Below, piece by piece: positions 11,290 to 22,031 of a stretch of DNA of 64,000 nucleotides. Under the pieces are notes generated by a model. It saw nothing but the letters and a program-made list of their open reading frames with translations, did no database searches and was not told the DNA's origin. Each line of letters starts with the position of its first letter. The stretch's first letter is position 1. Origin of the DNA: Pseudovirgaria hyperparasitica (lineage: Eukaryota > Ascomycota > Dothideomycetes > Acrospermales > Acrospermaceae); assembly GCF_010093815.1 (NCBI RefSeq), contig NW_022985566.1, positions 76,884 through 140,883 of the forward strand. The letters are read 5' to 3'. The translations under genes and the position numbers were made by a program.

Positions 11290-11720
11290 GACTTGGGGAT
11301 AGCAGTCTAACAGGTTATAGAAGGGCCAGAACAAGTATATTATTTAGGTATCTACTCTCGTTTTTAGGTTACCCGTCCCTTCCTATAGAGCAGGAGATAG
11401 ATTAGCCTAGATTTGAAAAGATTGTACTTTTTAGTCTTATAATACATGAGACTTATTAGACTAGAGTTGTCTCTCTATATTTATTATAGTACACGTTCTA
11501 ACTTAACGTTTTTCCTATCTATACTTATATTGATGTAATTATAATCAGAAATTTCTATATATCTATATAACTAGAGTCTTCTATAATAATAATAGCTAGA
11601 TATAATTAAACGAAATATCTTATATAATTTCTTTTTTTAATCTTCTTATTCTGTGTAATCTAAAGTCATGTATCATGCTATTATATTTATATGTATTATT
11701 CTATTATTATCTTTCTGTGT
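11290..11720. repeat. AT-rich decayed repeat at the left edge of the cluster
   Basis: This is a block very rich in TATA/TTAT steps with almost no CpG or CpA, unlike the sequence on either side. No ORF is present. It resembles the other AT-rich relics at 29.6-30.2 kb and 37.3-37.6 kb and is probably a RIP-decayed repeat. No terminal structure could be defined. Confidence 0.5.
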
Positions 11721-11737
11721 AGCTTGTCTCTAAAGTG

Positions 11738-13300
11738 TTACGCAAACGCCTTCTTTACTAGTAACCGACAATCTCTATCGGGATACTTCGGAGTAGTAAA
11801 TAACGTACTCTTTGTCTCCATGATTTTCGGCCGGCCTAATTCATCTAAGTTCTTTGGCCCATACACTGTGTCTTCTGGTAGCTTTACATCATAGTCTTTA
11901 AGAAGGTTAGATAAGATTACCATCATCTCCGACCATGCTAGGCTTTTCCCAATACAGTTGCGATGACCGTAAGAGAATGCAAAAACGTTTCTTTTAAGAT
12001 CTTCGTTCGCTAAAAAGCGTGTTGGGTCATATATATGCGGGTCCTTCCAAGTCTCGGCATGGTTATGTGCGCCGATCAGGTTGATAGCTACCTCAATGCC
12101 TGGTGGAAGATAGAAACCCTGGAGCATGACCCCACTCGTGTGAGATACCCGGGGCATGAATCCCGAGGTGATGGGTGAGTATCTCAAGGTTTCATATACG
12201 CATGCCTCGAGAAATGGCAGTTGGGTACGACACTCCGCGAATGTGACCATGTGGTCACGTTTAAACAGGCTTCGTACTTCATCCACGGCACGTGCGTGGT
12301 ACGCTGGGTATAAAGTCAGTAGATGAATCACCCAGGAAGTAACGAAAGAGGTCGACTCGCTTCCAGCAAGCTGTAATGCGATGCTTTCGGTGCGCACTTC
12401 ATGGCGCTGCATTTTGATTTTAGAATCTGGGTCTTCTGCGTCTAGAAATGCCTGGAGAAGGTCTATAGGTCTCTCCTTCGCGCCGTTCAGAAGCTTTCTA
12501 CGTCGAATGTCGATAGACTCGTTGGAATGTCGGATGAAAGCATGAAACTGGGATCTAGACCGACGAAGAAGGCGAGAGAAAGGCCAATGGCCGAGAAGTG
12601 GGAGGTTCTTCGTCATGCCAAGGTAAAAGCCTGTTGCCTCGATCCAGCGAATTATGGTATCATCGTCATTTGAAAGAGCGCTAAAGTCGCGCCCAAAGGC
12701 GAGGGCACCAATCGTATCGAATGTTGCGTATTGTGTATCATTTCGGTAATTCACAATGATGGGGTTGCCTTCGTTTTGATCGATTAACATGTCCCATTTA
12801 TCTCGGATGGCTTGGATACTATGCCGGACAATGAGCGGCTCCATCTGATTAAGAAAGCCATGAGTAAGATACGGGCCAAGCTGGCGACGGCGAAGGCTTG
12901 CATAGATGGGATCGCGAGCTGTGAAGATGCTTGGGTGACCGAGAATGTCGAGCATTCTGTAAACATCCGTCTTCCGGAAGTCTTGAGATGTCAAGATCTT
13001 CTTGATATCTTGCGGGTGACTGATGCTGACTCCATCTGGTCGATGGACGTAAATGTCTCCATATGTTTCGTAGTCATTCTGAACAGACTGAGATCCATTG
13101 CTGAAAATACGTTTGACTATAGAATGCTTCGCACTAAGGCGGGACAGGAAAGATCCTGGGATATTGCGCAATGGAGAGAAGAAACATTGATAGATAACTC
13201 TATAGGCGATGGCTACAGCGACGATATATGCGACGATGCAGGGAGGTTCGATTGCTTCTGGGAGGGAGAACAAGCCTTTTCGATCTACCATGGCGCTCAT
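11738..13300 (-). CDS. Cytochrome P450, fusidane-cluster (CYP5081-like) paralogue 1
   Basis: This single-exon gene encodes 520 residues from the ATG at 13300; a further in-frame extension begins only with TTG. An N-terminal membrane anchor ([20 protein letters not shown]) leads into [15 protein letters not shown]. The I-helix is [10 protein letters not shown], the ExxR is YETLRYSP, the PERF-region reads DPTRFL, and the haem loop is [10 protein letters not shown] with Cys ~449. All catalytic motifs are present, so the enzyme should be active in the ER membrane. The C terminus ([12 protein letters not shown]) is shared with the three other P450s here. It lies beside the dead helD1-like gene. 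By order it could correspond to helB3 (C-6/C-7 oxidation) or helB2 (C-16 hydroxylation), and I cannot decide which. Confidence 0.9.
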   Translation of the reverse strand: MSAMVDRKGLFSLPEAIEPPCIVAYIVAVAIAYRVIYQCFFSPLRNIPGSFLSRLSAKHSIVKRIFSNGSQSVQNDYETYGDIYVHRPDGVSISHPQDIKKILTSQDFRKTDVYRMLDILGHPSIFTARDPIYASLRRRQLGPYLTHGFLNQMEPLIVRHSIQAIRDKWDMLIDQNEGNPIIVNYRNDTQYATFDTIGALAFGRDFSALSNDDDTIIRWIEATGFYLGMTKNLPLLGHWPFSRLLRRSRSQFHAFIRHSNESIDIRRRKLLNGAKERPIDLLQAFLDAEDPDSKIKMQRHEVRTESIALQLAGSESTSFVTSWVIHLLTLYPAYHARAVDEVRSLFKRDHMVTFAECRTQLPFLEACVYETLRYSPITSGFMPRVSHTSGVMLQGFYLPPGIEVAINLIGAHNHAETWKDPHIYDPTRFLANEDLKRNVFAFSYGHRNCIGKSLAWSEMMVILSNLLKDYDVKLPEDTVYGPKNLDELGRPKIMETKSTLFTTPKYPDRDCRLLVKKAFA

Positions 13301-13886
13301 TCTGTGATTTCCAGTTTGCAAAAGTGAAATCCTTCAATGGCTGGGTAAGAACTTTTTTATCTCGCCAAATCAATAGTAGCTTAGATATCCCAAGTAGAGT
13401 AGGAGCAACCTTGTGTTCTTTATCATGTCGTTGCAAGTAAGGGATGCTTGTAACTTTAGGTACTTGCTAGGAGTAGAGAAACTCGGTGGCGTGAGTGACG
13501 AACGATTCGCGGTAAAAGTGTACCTTCATGCTCGTTGGAAACGTTCAGAGGTCCCGCCAATGTCACGGTCGATTAAAAAGGTGTGCTCATCCCTGGACAC
13601 ATTGTCTTCCGACTTCTGTGAGACAAAATGACGCATGACCTTGCATTAGTATTAAGCGCCATGATGGAAAGCTAGTAAGAGCACCATTAAGTATCACTAT
13701 ACTCGGGTAAATTTTGCGACGATACGGAAACGCTAAGAATCTTTCCCCGTCACTTCCCCCCGAGCTTGGATCTTCTAGCGCACAGTTGAAGTATATTACA
13801 GTGAGAGATAAAGGGTATGACAATCGAGCTAAGCGACCCAGATGAGACACAGCATCTAAGATAGACGCAGTCTTTGTTGACGGGAG
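13301..13886. promoter_or_regulatory. Upstream region of P450 paralogue 1
   Basis: This 586 bp stretch between the P450 start and the end of the acyltransferase pseudogene is the only available promoter space for the P450. Short ORFs on both strands look fortuitous. No defined factor site is claimed. Confidence 0.4.
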
Positions 13887-15344
13887 CTACCACACGAGCT
13901 CACCAACATTTTCCCAGAACGGATCTACCAACATTCCTTTCATAGCGGTAGGATTACTGCTCAGCAAAACGTTCACTCCGTCTGTTGATGGCATAGGCGG
14001 TAGGAATGCGACTATACTGAGACTGCTAGCAAAAAGTGGCGTCAGGCTCACACATGCTGGAGATCTGTAGCTAAAATCAGCATCGTAAAGCTTGAAATTG
14101 ACCTAACTTGTACACACAAGGAATGTCCTCATGCGACTAGCGGTCAATGCTAAGGGTCGTAGGTAGCTTGTTGGATGCGCAGATATAAGCTCAACGAACT
14201 CGGATACTAGCTGAGGGCTGACGCTGGACACTGTAGACTGCACCTGGGCTGCTGCATCTGCTAAGGTAGCTGCATTCGTAGGTCTTCTGAGATCATTGAC
14301 TTGATCTCTAATCAGTAGCCCAGTAAGACAATTTTCTGTATAATTCTCTTTGACATTCAGCCGGGATCTCAGGTCAAAAGGGACTCGTACTGATGCATGT
14401 TCCTCGACTTGAGGTGGGCCCCTAAGTCAAGTTCAGAATCTAGATTGTTGATTTGTTTTGAGCTGGTTCTGTATTGACAGCTTTCTGATAAGAGCAACTA
14501 GGATATCATTGTCACTGATATGAGATGTGCCGAAAATAAGGTGAGGCTGAAGCATTTGATGTAACTCGTTGAGCTTTCTCTGCGAAACATGGAACAGGTG
14601 TGCTTCGCCTTTGGCGAGCCCAGTGGTTTTACTCAGCATAGCACCCAGTGTCGTATGGGATAGCAACGTTGACCAGTCGATGATTACATTAGGAGTGGAA
14701 TATATGGCATGGCTCGTGGGATCGATCAATACTTGGCCGGATGTAGTTAGATACGAGCGGACTATGCTTCGATCGAAGGAGTATGTTCTGCGAATGGGTG
14801 GTACGGCACTGTGGACCATTCCGTACATTGTGTCGGCCCAGGAATTGACGAATACGAAGAAATTCGCATCATCGAAGGCATAATGGAGAACACTGATGAA
14901 CAGGACCAGGCCACTGTTCTCCTTGAGTCGAATGACATGAACATTGAGCATGTGGATCTCACTGTCACTAGCAGTAGTGGCAATGGGTCCGACTGTGACC
15001 ACGCTCGGGGGCCAGCTGCTTTACGCAAAGCCTGCGGTCTTGAGATCTGCAAAGTGAATCGTGAATTAAACAAACTCCAGGAACTCCGGATGGTTGATGT
15101 TATCAGGATCTAGTTCGATGAGTATGTTTCCAGTCACCTTATGACGCAAGTGGCCGAGTAGAATTGAAAAGGTCTCGAGGGTATTAGCCAGGGCTTTCTT
15201 CAGTTGCTCAGTCGGCATGAAGTCTGTCACACTTGAAGTGTTCTCAAAGACGTATGCGCAGGGGATAGTTGAGAACGAGCCTTGCATGTCCAGCGCCGAT
15301 AGGGGTCATGCTTGTGGCTTGATAGAGCTGATGTATTTCTTCAT
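13887..15344 (-). pseudogene. helD1: Acyltransferase pseudogene, helD1-like (BAHD/trichothecene-AT fold)
   Basis: One frame of 486 codons runs from an ATG at 15344 to a TAG at 13887 and aligns along its whole length with the intact acyltransferase at 25,782-27,206. It contains about six internal stop codons and no apparent length change. N-terminal SALDMQGS, the catalytic HxxxD (HYAFD), VPFDLRSRLNV and the C-terminal FWENVGELVW are all readable in the same frame. No combination of introns removes the stops, so the gene is taken as dead. In the helvolic-acid pathway HelD1 acylates the 6-hydroxyl. The D1 assignment rests on the other copy sitting in the D2 position next to helE. A longer-than-usual product made by stop read-through is very unlikely. 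Confidence 0.82.
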
Positions 15345-15993
15345 GTTGACGTTTACTAGTGTAGTCGAAAGTGTTGAATCGGGAATGCATTTGCGTCAGA
15401 TATTACGGCGCGTTTTGGGCTTTGAGTCGACGGCTCTCCCGTTATCACCCGATTAGTAGCAGATCCCGAGGACAGCCATGTTGTCCACAACGTAGGTCTC
15501 AGGCCAGAAATGTCTCAGCTCCTCATGCCGACAGAGTATGCCCAAGATCCCAGCAGAGCTAAGGACGACCCCGGATGGGGACAGCACTCTATATCAAGGA
15601 GTTAGTTCGTAGCGTCGTGAACAACATCATCGATAAGAGTAGTGCGAGGTTGATATTGCAGAAGGACGAAATTTGACGCTGAGGAAACAAGTGGAGTCAT
15701 GCGCTAAGATGACAAAGGGTAAGAGGTCTGTGCGTTCAATCAGACCCCCCCTCCTACCCTATTTTTCATTAACACCCCCTCCTCTATCTTGGGACGTATC
15801 TTACAGTGATCATACGCCTTATGTAACTACAACACGCTGTGTTTCAAATGAGCTCTTTCTGCAGTCTTGAATGTAAACTCGGACGCAGTCATGAAGCTAA
15901 CCGACATATACATCAGCATTGGATGACACTCCGAAAACAGCACTGGCGACAGTGTCACCCACCTCGAGAGACTCCTAGTCAACATCAAAGTCC
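15345..15993. other. Intergenic between helA stop and the helD1-like pseudogene
   Basis: This 649 bp stretch contains the former promoter of the pseudogene and the 3' end of helA. Small plus-strand ORFs here have no recognisable features. Confidence 0.4.
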
Positions 15994-18243
15994 TCACACA
16001 ATCTCCACATCACCATATCGTTTCACATACCGTCCTAGGGCCAAGAGAGTGAAATGAAACTTGTACAATGGATATCGCATGCCTCCTGGCGGGACAAAGA
16101 CTCCTTCTAGAGTGCCTGGTAGCCAATCACCCATTGGCTGTTGAGCGTCCATCAAAAATTTGATGCCTTTAGCTACAGCCTCTTGGTCGGCGCATCCTGC
16201 CGCCAGCAATGCTATTGTAGAATAAGCTGTACACGTGACCTGGCTCCCCAACGGCTCCTGGACGTATCTCTTAACCTTTGTGCTCTCGATAGACTCTCCC
16301 CAGCCGCCATCGTCATTTTGATGCTCCAGTAAGAATCTGCAGGCTTGTCTCGTTGCAGCACAATTCTCTTCGGATCTTCCAACGCAAGCAAGACCTTGCA
16401 GGGCGAACATAGTCGCGTATGTGAAACACACTCCCCAGCTAGCATACCACCCGCCTTCTGGATATTGTGCCCGTAGCAAGAAAGCGACACCGCGATCTAT
16501 ACACTGTTGTATGTCATGCGGCCGATATGATGGATAAGTCCGACTGAAAGCGGTCAGAGTCATGATGATCGAACTGGTACACTCTGGATATAACGTCTCG
16601 GTCATAACGTTGTCGTATATCTCGGTGACGTTGAAAAGCTCCATAAAGCTTGGAGCCCGAATGGGTTCATACGATGAGAATCCACCACCACGGTTTTCCA
16701 TGGCCATAATGAGGTCTACCGCCTCTTTTAAGCGGCTATCGGAAATGCGTCTGCGTACCACGCCTGATTCCTGGAGTTGCATAACCACCTTCACAGCTTC
16801 AGCGGTCGTATCAGATACTGCGTATCCTTGCTCGCGAGTGCTGAAACTCCAGGCTCCTTTTGTTGGTTGCCGATAAACATGGTCTATTGCCATTGGATCC
16901 TCGCGTATCTGAGAATTGTCTATGAACTCGAGAGCCTTCTCAAGAACAGCTTTGTTTTCGGGCTCCTTTGAAAGGTCACATTCGAGAACTGCCTGTACAG
17001 TCAAGACAGTGTCCCAAAGAGAAGTCCCGTTGGTTCCAGACGCTGACAGTCCTTCGCGGCACATCCACATGGGGTCTATGACGCGCGTCTGCATTCCTCT
17101 TACCCAATGGCTGCGAGGCCCATGAGCATGCCATAAAGATAACAGATTGGATGCGAAGCTAACCGGTGCAATGCTGAGATAGCTGGTGTTGTGGACTTCG
17201 GCTTCTATCTGAAAAAGCACCTCTTTTAGCGCTCTCCGCCGTATGAACGGGATCTTGTAGTGTTCAATCAGGCCTAAGATTCCAATTGCTGCTGAATGGA
17301 GTCGCGTCAAGGGCGCTAGACGATCATGAGAGCTTACATGCGTCCTCTGAGCGACCCAGTCCACGTTTTCATATGGTATCTCATGAATCTCCTGTCTTAG
17401 CTGTAGCACGAGCTCATTTTGTGGCATCACCCAGCGATGGCCATACATATATGCCAAACTGACATACATGTTGCGAGTATGAACCCACCAATTACCCGGA
17501 TTTAAGGGCAAAGCCTGAGGGACTAAGAGGACTTCTGCGACCAGTGGTATCATGCCATCCCATTCATACAGTCCGAGGACACACAACCACCACTTTCCAA
17601 AGGCAGGGATTGCTAATGCACCTCCCATAGTCTTTAGACAACTTCGAGCCTTTTCCAAGACAGGGTGAATTGCTGGTAGTCCCAAGATTCGCAGCATGAT
17701 ATAGCTCATAGTTGTTCCGAATACTGTCGAAGGACTTTGGATGAACAATCCCCATCCGCCATCGGCATTGACCATATTCAACAAGTACCGACACATCTCA
17801 GCCTTCATAAAGTCTTCCAATGGCAAGCCAATGATATACATGGTGATCACAATTCCACTGGTAACGAAGAGCGGCCCGTCATCATTGCATCCCCAATGGC
17901 CATCCGAAGTCTGGAGCCGTTTCAGAAACTCCCAGCCGTGCGCCAGAGCTTGCTTCGGTCGCTTCGATGTTTTCATTTTTGGCATTTCGATGGGGAGACC
18001 AAGCCAGTACCGTTCTAGGAAGCTCTGTGGCTGGGTCTCACATTCCTCTTTTGAGCTCAAGTAGTGCCACACATGCCTACCATGCTCTACCTTGAGTCTC
18101 CATTGATCAAGGTTTGTTGCGTAGGGTCGTGCCGCAGCGGTATTCTCAAATACAGTACTGCTACAGACCTTCTGTGCGACGCTTGTTTGAACGGGGGTTT
18201 TGATCCCAGTCACAAACGTCGAATCATCATGAGCTGTCTTCAT
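15994..18243 (-). CDS. helA: Oxidosqualene cyclase, protostadienol synthase type
   Basis: This intact single exon encodes 749 residues, the usual OSC length. The enzyme cyclises (3S)-2,3-oxidosqualene at the membrane. QW repeats are clear (DGHWGCN, DGGWGLF, GGGFSSYE, EGGWYASWG, DGGWGES). The catalytic acid motif is DTTAE at 478-482, equivalent to DCTAE of lanosterol synthase. Near the C terminus VPPGGMR (717-723) occupies the site where A. fumigatus protostadienol synthase has APPGGMR and lanosterol synthases have a SCAIS-type sequence; from memory of published mutagenesis, this segment decides protostane versus lanostane. The cyclase is therefore expected to make protosta-17(20),24-dien-3-ol, the first step to helvolic and fusidic acids. 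It sits among four P450s, an SDR and acyltransferases, as in known fusidane clusters. Confidence 0.93.
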   Translation of the reverse strand: MKTAHDDSTFVTGIKTPVQTSVAQKVCSSTVFENTAAARPYATNLDQWRLKVEHGRHVWHYLSSKEECETQPQSFLERYWLGLPIEMPKMKTSKRPKQALAHGWEFLKRLQTSDGHWGCNDDGPLFVTSGIVITMYIIGLPLEDFMKAEMCRYLLNMVNADGGWGLFIQSPSTVFGTTMSYIMLRILGLPAIHPVLEKARSCLKTMGGALAIPAFGKWWLCVLGLYEWDGMIPLVAEVLLVPQALPLNPGNWWVHTRNMYVSLAYMYGHRWVMPQNELVLQLRQEIHEIPYENVDWVAQRTHVSSHDRLAPLTRLHSAAIGILGLIEHYKIPFIRRRALKEVLFQIEAEVHNTSYLSIAPVSFASNLLSLWHAHGPRSHWVRGMQTRVIDPMWMCREGLSASGTNGTSLWDTVLTVQAVLECDLSKEPENKAVLEKALEFIDNSQIREDPMAIDHVYRQPTKGAWSFSTREQGYAVSDTTAEAVKVVMQLQESGVVRRRISDSRLKEAVDLIMAMENRGGGFSSYEPIRAPSFMELFNVTEIYDNVMTETLYPECTSSIIMTLTAFSRTYPSYRPHDIQQCIDRGVAFLLRAQYPEGGWYASWGVCFTYATMFALQGLACVGRSEENCAATRQACRFLLEHQNDDGGWGESIESTKVKRYVQEPLGSQVTCTAYSTIALLAAGCADQEAVAKGIKFLMDAQQPMGDWLPGTLEGVFVPPGGMRYPLYKFHFTLLALGRYVKRYGDVEIV

Positions 18244-18791
18244 CTTTGATCCTTGGAATAGATGTCGAATATTAGTCTCGTATATCGACCAAGCTTGAGA
18301 CTTCGAGTGTTTCTAGCGACGATTGGATGAAAGCACGAGGGGCTTCGGGTCGTCTAAATCATGAGTTACTCACGGGTCTGATATTTGAGGTTAAAATTTC
18401 TAGTATCATACAAATCGGCTCATTTGATGGTTTCGTTAATTACATATGAAACGTACCTGATCTTCCACAACGCTTTTAGATCAGAATGTTAGCTTGGAAT
18501 CAAGCCCGAACTCGACCGGACCCACAGCGACATGAATACCCTACGTCCGTCAAGGCCAAAGCGTTCCAGTCACTAACGTCTCGTACTACATGGATGGGGG
18601 CTAGTTGCGCTTATAGCCTTATCACAACGTCGATTGCTCGGCTGTATGCAAAATGAGGTTGCATGACGCTAATGCAGCACACGGCACAACAGAAAGAGGA
18701 CCTGAAAGTTACTAATTCTGCATTTCAACGACTAGGATACGAATGTAATACATGCCAATTCACTACCATGTTGATGTCTTCTTGCCGCTAC
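18244..18791. promoter_or_regulatory. helA upstream region
   Basis: This 548 bp between the helA start and the stop of the next P450, both on the minus strand, must hold the helA promoter. No gene is seen, and no specific motif is claimed. Confidence 0.4.
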
Positions 18792-20450
18792 TCACTCATC
18801 GTTGACACGATCCTTCCGCTTTTGCAATATCATCCGACAGTCTCTCTCCGGCTTCGCAGGCATTGTCGCTACCCCCAGCTTCGTCGGCATGATTCTCGGT
18901 CGTCCTGTCCTAGGATCTTTGTTATGCGGGCCGAAGACACTGTCCTTCGGCAACTTGATATCGTAATCGCGGAAAAGATTCGCTATTGTGACCATCATTA
19001 CGACCCACGCGAGGTTCCGCCCAATGCAGAATCTCGTACCATAAGCGAAAGAAAGCATGTTGCGCTTCGTCTCGAAGTTGTTCAAAAACCGGGTTGGGTC
19101 GAATTTGTCTGGATCCTGCCACGTAGTGGCGTGTACGTGAGCTGCGCATTTGTTGGTTGCTATCTCGGTCCCAGGCGGGATATAGAATCCCTTGATGGTG
19201 ATACCCTTGGTATCTGAAACTCTTGGAAACGAAGTGCTTGTGGTCGGAATACAGCGGAGGGTCTCATAAATGACACACTCCAGATACGGTAACAGTTCCC
19301 TGCATTGCTGGTATGTGATGACGGTCTTCATGTCGGGAAAGCCAGCGCGGACTTCGTCACGGACGCGGTCGAAATGCTCGGGGTAAAGCAACAGAAAGTG
19401 TATGATCCACGAAATGACAGAAGAAGTTGACTCACTGCCACCAACAAGCATTGCAATACTTTCAGCCTGAACTTCTTCTGGTGACATATGTGTCTTGCCT
19501 GGAACGTCGAGATCTCTTGCATCCAGCAAGGCCTGAAGCAAATCAGCAGGTATGTCGCCTCCATTATGAATCTCTTCTTGGCGAATCGCCACGGACTCCT
19601 TGCTGAACTGTACGAGGTCGTCGTACGAGCCCTTCAGCTTCCATACTAGAGCTGAAAATGGCTTTCGTTTGATGAATGGAAAGTAATGAGAAAGTAGCAT
19701 GTAAGTAAGAGTGTTGTTCACCCATTTGGTGTAGACTAGGTTGTCCTCCTGTAAGGCGTGAAAGTCTCTCCCGAAGGCCAGAGCTCCGGTAATGTCGAAC
19801 ATGGCCAGTTGTGTATCAGAACGATAGTTGATAATAGTATCCTCGCCGCGGACTTCGTTGTTTGTAATCAGGGTGTCCCATCTGGTTCGTAACGCTTTGC
19901 TCCCATATTTCAATATCAGATGTTCCATGCCCGCTAGATAGCTAACCGTGAAAAAGGGATGCAACTGGCTTCTTCTCTGATTAGCCTGTGCGGGATCTGT
20001 GAACGTGCTGACATTGGGAATCCCCTCATATTCGAACACCCGATACATGTCCGTCTTCCGGAACTCCGTGTTTGACAGGACTACCCGCGCGTCCTTTGGA
20101 TCGCAGATAGAGACAGTATTCGGTTTTGACAGATACACATCACCGTGCTGTTTGTAATCCGATATTGATGCTGCTTCAGCCCGACCGGTGAGCAAGTGTA
20201 TCATTATACGGCTGCTTGTCACTCGAGCGAGAAATGGAGCTGGGATATGTCGAAGTGGGGAGCGAAAAAATGCATAATAGAGCGTCCAGACAGTTTGAAC
20301 TGCGAATAGGATCAAGGTGATGCGTGTGTATCCCAGGCTGACGACATATGACTTTATTTCCAGGAGAACTTCGACTAGAAGATATTGCCGTATCCTACCA
20401 TCTGAGGGGACCAAGTTTTCAGAAGCAAGTATATGGTCCATTGTAGACAT
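18792..20450 (-). CDS. helB1: Cytochrome P450, fusidane-cluster paralogue 2 (helB1 by position)
   Basis: An intact 552-residue single exon. The N-terminal anchor (ITLILFAVQTVWTLYYAFF) runs into RSPLRHIPAPFLARV. The I-helix is LVGGSESTS, ExxR is YETLRCIP, and the haem loop is FAYGTRFCIG with Cys ~475. The C terminus PERDCRMILQK matches its paralogues. It directly follows helA in the same orientation. In A. fumigatus helB1 (a CYP5081 enzyme) lies next to helA and oxidises the C-4 methyl to a carboxyl group before HelC-dependent decarboxylation. The symbol rests on that neighbourhood only. It is ~30 residues longer than the other paralogues, mainly at the N terminus and the C-terminal tail. Confidence 0.88.
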   Translation of the reverse strand: MSTMDHILASENLVPSDGRIRQYLLVEVLLEIKSYVVSLGYTRITLILFAVQTVWTLYYAFFRSPLRHIPAPFLARVTSSRIMIHLLTGRAEAASISDYKQHGDVYLSKPNTVSICDPKDARVVLSNTEFRKTDMYRVFEYEGIPNVSTFTDPAQANQRRSQLHPFFTVSYLAGMEHLILKYGSKALRTRWDTLITNNEVRGEDTIINYRSDTQLAMFDITGALAFGRDFHALQEDNLVYTKWVNNTLTYMLLSHYFPFIKRKPFSALVWKLKGSYDDLVQFSKESVAIRQEEIHNGGDIPADLLQALLDARDLDVPGKTHMSPEEVQAESIAMLVGGSESTSSVISWIIHFLLLYPEHFDRVRDEVRAGFPDMKTVITYQQCRELLPYLECVIYETLRCIPTTSTSFPRVSDTKGITIKGFYIPPGTEIATNKCAAHVHATTWQDPDKFDPTRFLNNFETKRNMLSFAYGTRFCIGRNLAWVVMMVTIANLFRDYDIKLPKDSVFGPHNKDPRTGRPRIMPTKLGVATMPAKPERDCRMILQKRKDRVNDE

Positions 20451-21159
20451 GATCTTCTAAGGTGTCAGTATGAAGAGTAAGCTCGAACTGAACAGTGGAG
20501 TTTGTAAAGCAAATACAGTATGAAAGGAAGAATTTCTAGGTATACGACCATGGGGAACTCGGTAAGCAAACTGCAAGTCGCGATATGGCTCCTGAGATCA
20601 AATGCAACTATACCAATGGTAGTTTGGACTCTTGGACAAACAAATTATGGTCAGACGACTCCGATTCCTCTCCAGGGCCGCTTCCATGTTGTCACCCAAG
20701 CTTTAAAGTATGGATTAGTGCTGGCCCGTGTGCGAGAAAACTAAACAACGCATAGACTAATTCCAGTTTAGGGGGTAGAATGCCGACCTGTGTTTCGAGG
20801 TCCAGATAATATCCATACATAGACTTCACACTTGATGCGATGTCATATGCTGACACTTTTAGGCGCGCAATTGGCCGAACACTGCATTAGGCCTTCAAGG
20901 TTGCCTCATATTCGGACATGGGTTACAGCTCAACGTGTAAAACACCAATCGATGCAAATCAACATGTACCTAACTGATGCGGTATAGCGGATGGATAATA
21001 GTGTTGGTCGCTAGCCCATAACAGCGGTAAAGGTTGTATCGCTTCGTATTTCTTTTGTGGGAGCTGACCTTAGCATGCTAAAAGTGAACTTTTGCTTGAC
21101 ATCCGGCGTCGAAATCATTTACTCTTACATCAGAAGCCACAGCTCGATCGTATCACGTT
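20451..21159. promoter_or_regulatory. Divergent promoter between the helB1-like P450 and the SDR
   Basis: 709 bp separate two divergent start codons. If HelB1 and HelC act together in C-4 demethylation, this shared promoter would co-express them. ORFs inside it are short and featureless. Confidence 0.45.
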
Positions 21160-21978
21160 ATGCCAGAGTCAATATCTCCAGCATTTACCAGGCGAATAGC
21201 CATAGTCACTGGGGCAGCCCGTGGAGTCGGCTTCGCAATCAGCAAAGCTCTCGCATTGAAAGGCTACCTAGTCGTCATCAGCGATATCGATAGCATTGAA
21301 GGTACTCACGCGACAAAGAGCCTCAATGAAACAATGGGCGCCGGTACTGCTGTATTCATTCATTGTGACCTGGCTCGACTTTCTTCCATCGATAAGCTCC
21401 TTGAGTCGACTGTCCAGCAACTTGGGAGCTACAGTCTGCTTGTCAATAACGCTGGCTATCTACGAGCGCCTTTCCTCGCACTGTCGGCAGAGCATATGGA
21501 GCAGAGCATATCGGTGAATTTAACTGCACCACTATACGCGTTGCAGCGTGCCGTTATGTACTGGAACGCGCATCCTCATATCGAGGCTCCTGCCGTCGTT
21601 ACAGTGACATCGTCCTCATCATTCAAGACCTATGCGTCCATTCTCCCATACGGCGCTGCAAAAGCTGGCGCTGCACAGTTTACATTTGCCAGTAGGGACT
21701 TTGGGCCAAGGATCAGAGTCACAGCTGTGGCCCCGACGGCCATCGCGACCGGATTTGAGCTGGGAAATATGAGGATTGCTACGGAGCAAGAAGGTCCTGG
21801 GTACACACCGGAAGATGCGATGAGAGCCATGGGATTGGAACGATTGAGTCCAGAGGACGTGGCCAATGAAGTCGTGAGATGTGCAGAGGATAAGGATATT
21901 TGGGGAATTGTTGTGCATCTAGATAAGGCGAAAGGTGCGAAGATTTTCGGGGGGTATGAGGATTTCATGGGCGTGTGA
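21160..21978 (+). CDS. helC: Short-chain dehydrogenase/reductase, helC-like
   Basis: A single exon of 272 residues, classical SDR length. The NAD(P)-binding TGAARGVG lies at 17-24, followed by acidic SDIDS at the end of beta2, which favours NAD+ over NADP+. NNAG is at 96-99. The catalytic Ser group is SSSSFKTY and YGAAK is at 164-168, so Ser, Tyr and Lys are all present. No membrane segment is seen, so it is probably soluble or peripheral. In the helvolic-acid pathway HelC oxidises the 3-hydroxyl and promotes loss of the C-4 carboxyl made by HelB1, an alternative to the ERG25/26/27 route. It is divergent from the helB1-like gene, which fits that pairing, and its stop codon is only ~54 bp from that of the next, convergent P450. 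Confidence 0.9.
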   Translation: MPESISPAFTRRIAIVTGAARGVGFAISKALALKGYLVVISDIDSIEGTHATKSLNETMGAGTAVFIHCDLARLSSIDKLLESTVQQLGSYSLLVNNAGYLRAPFLALSAEHMEQSISVNLTAPLYALQRAVMYWNAHPHIEAPAVVTVTSSSSFKTYASILPYGAAKAGAAQFTFASRDFGPRIRVTAVAPTAIATGFELGNMRIATEQEGPGYTPEDAMRAMGLERLSPEDVANEVVRCAEDKDIWGIVVHLDKAKGAKIFGGYEDFMGV

Positions 21979-22031
21979 ATATGTTATTGTAGAGCACTGA
22001 TAGAATTACGAGACGTCTTAAGTATCTTTTT

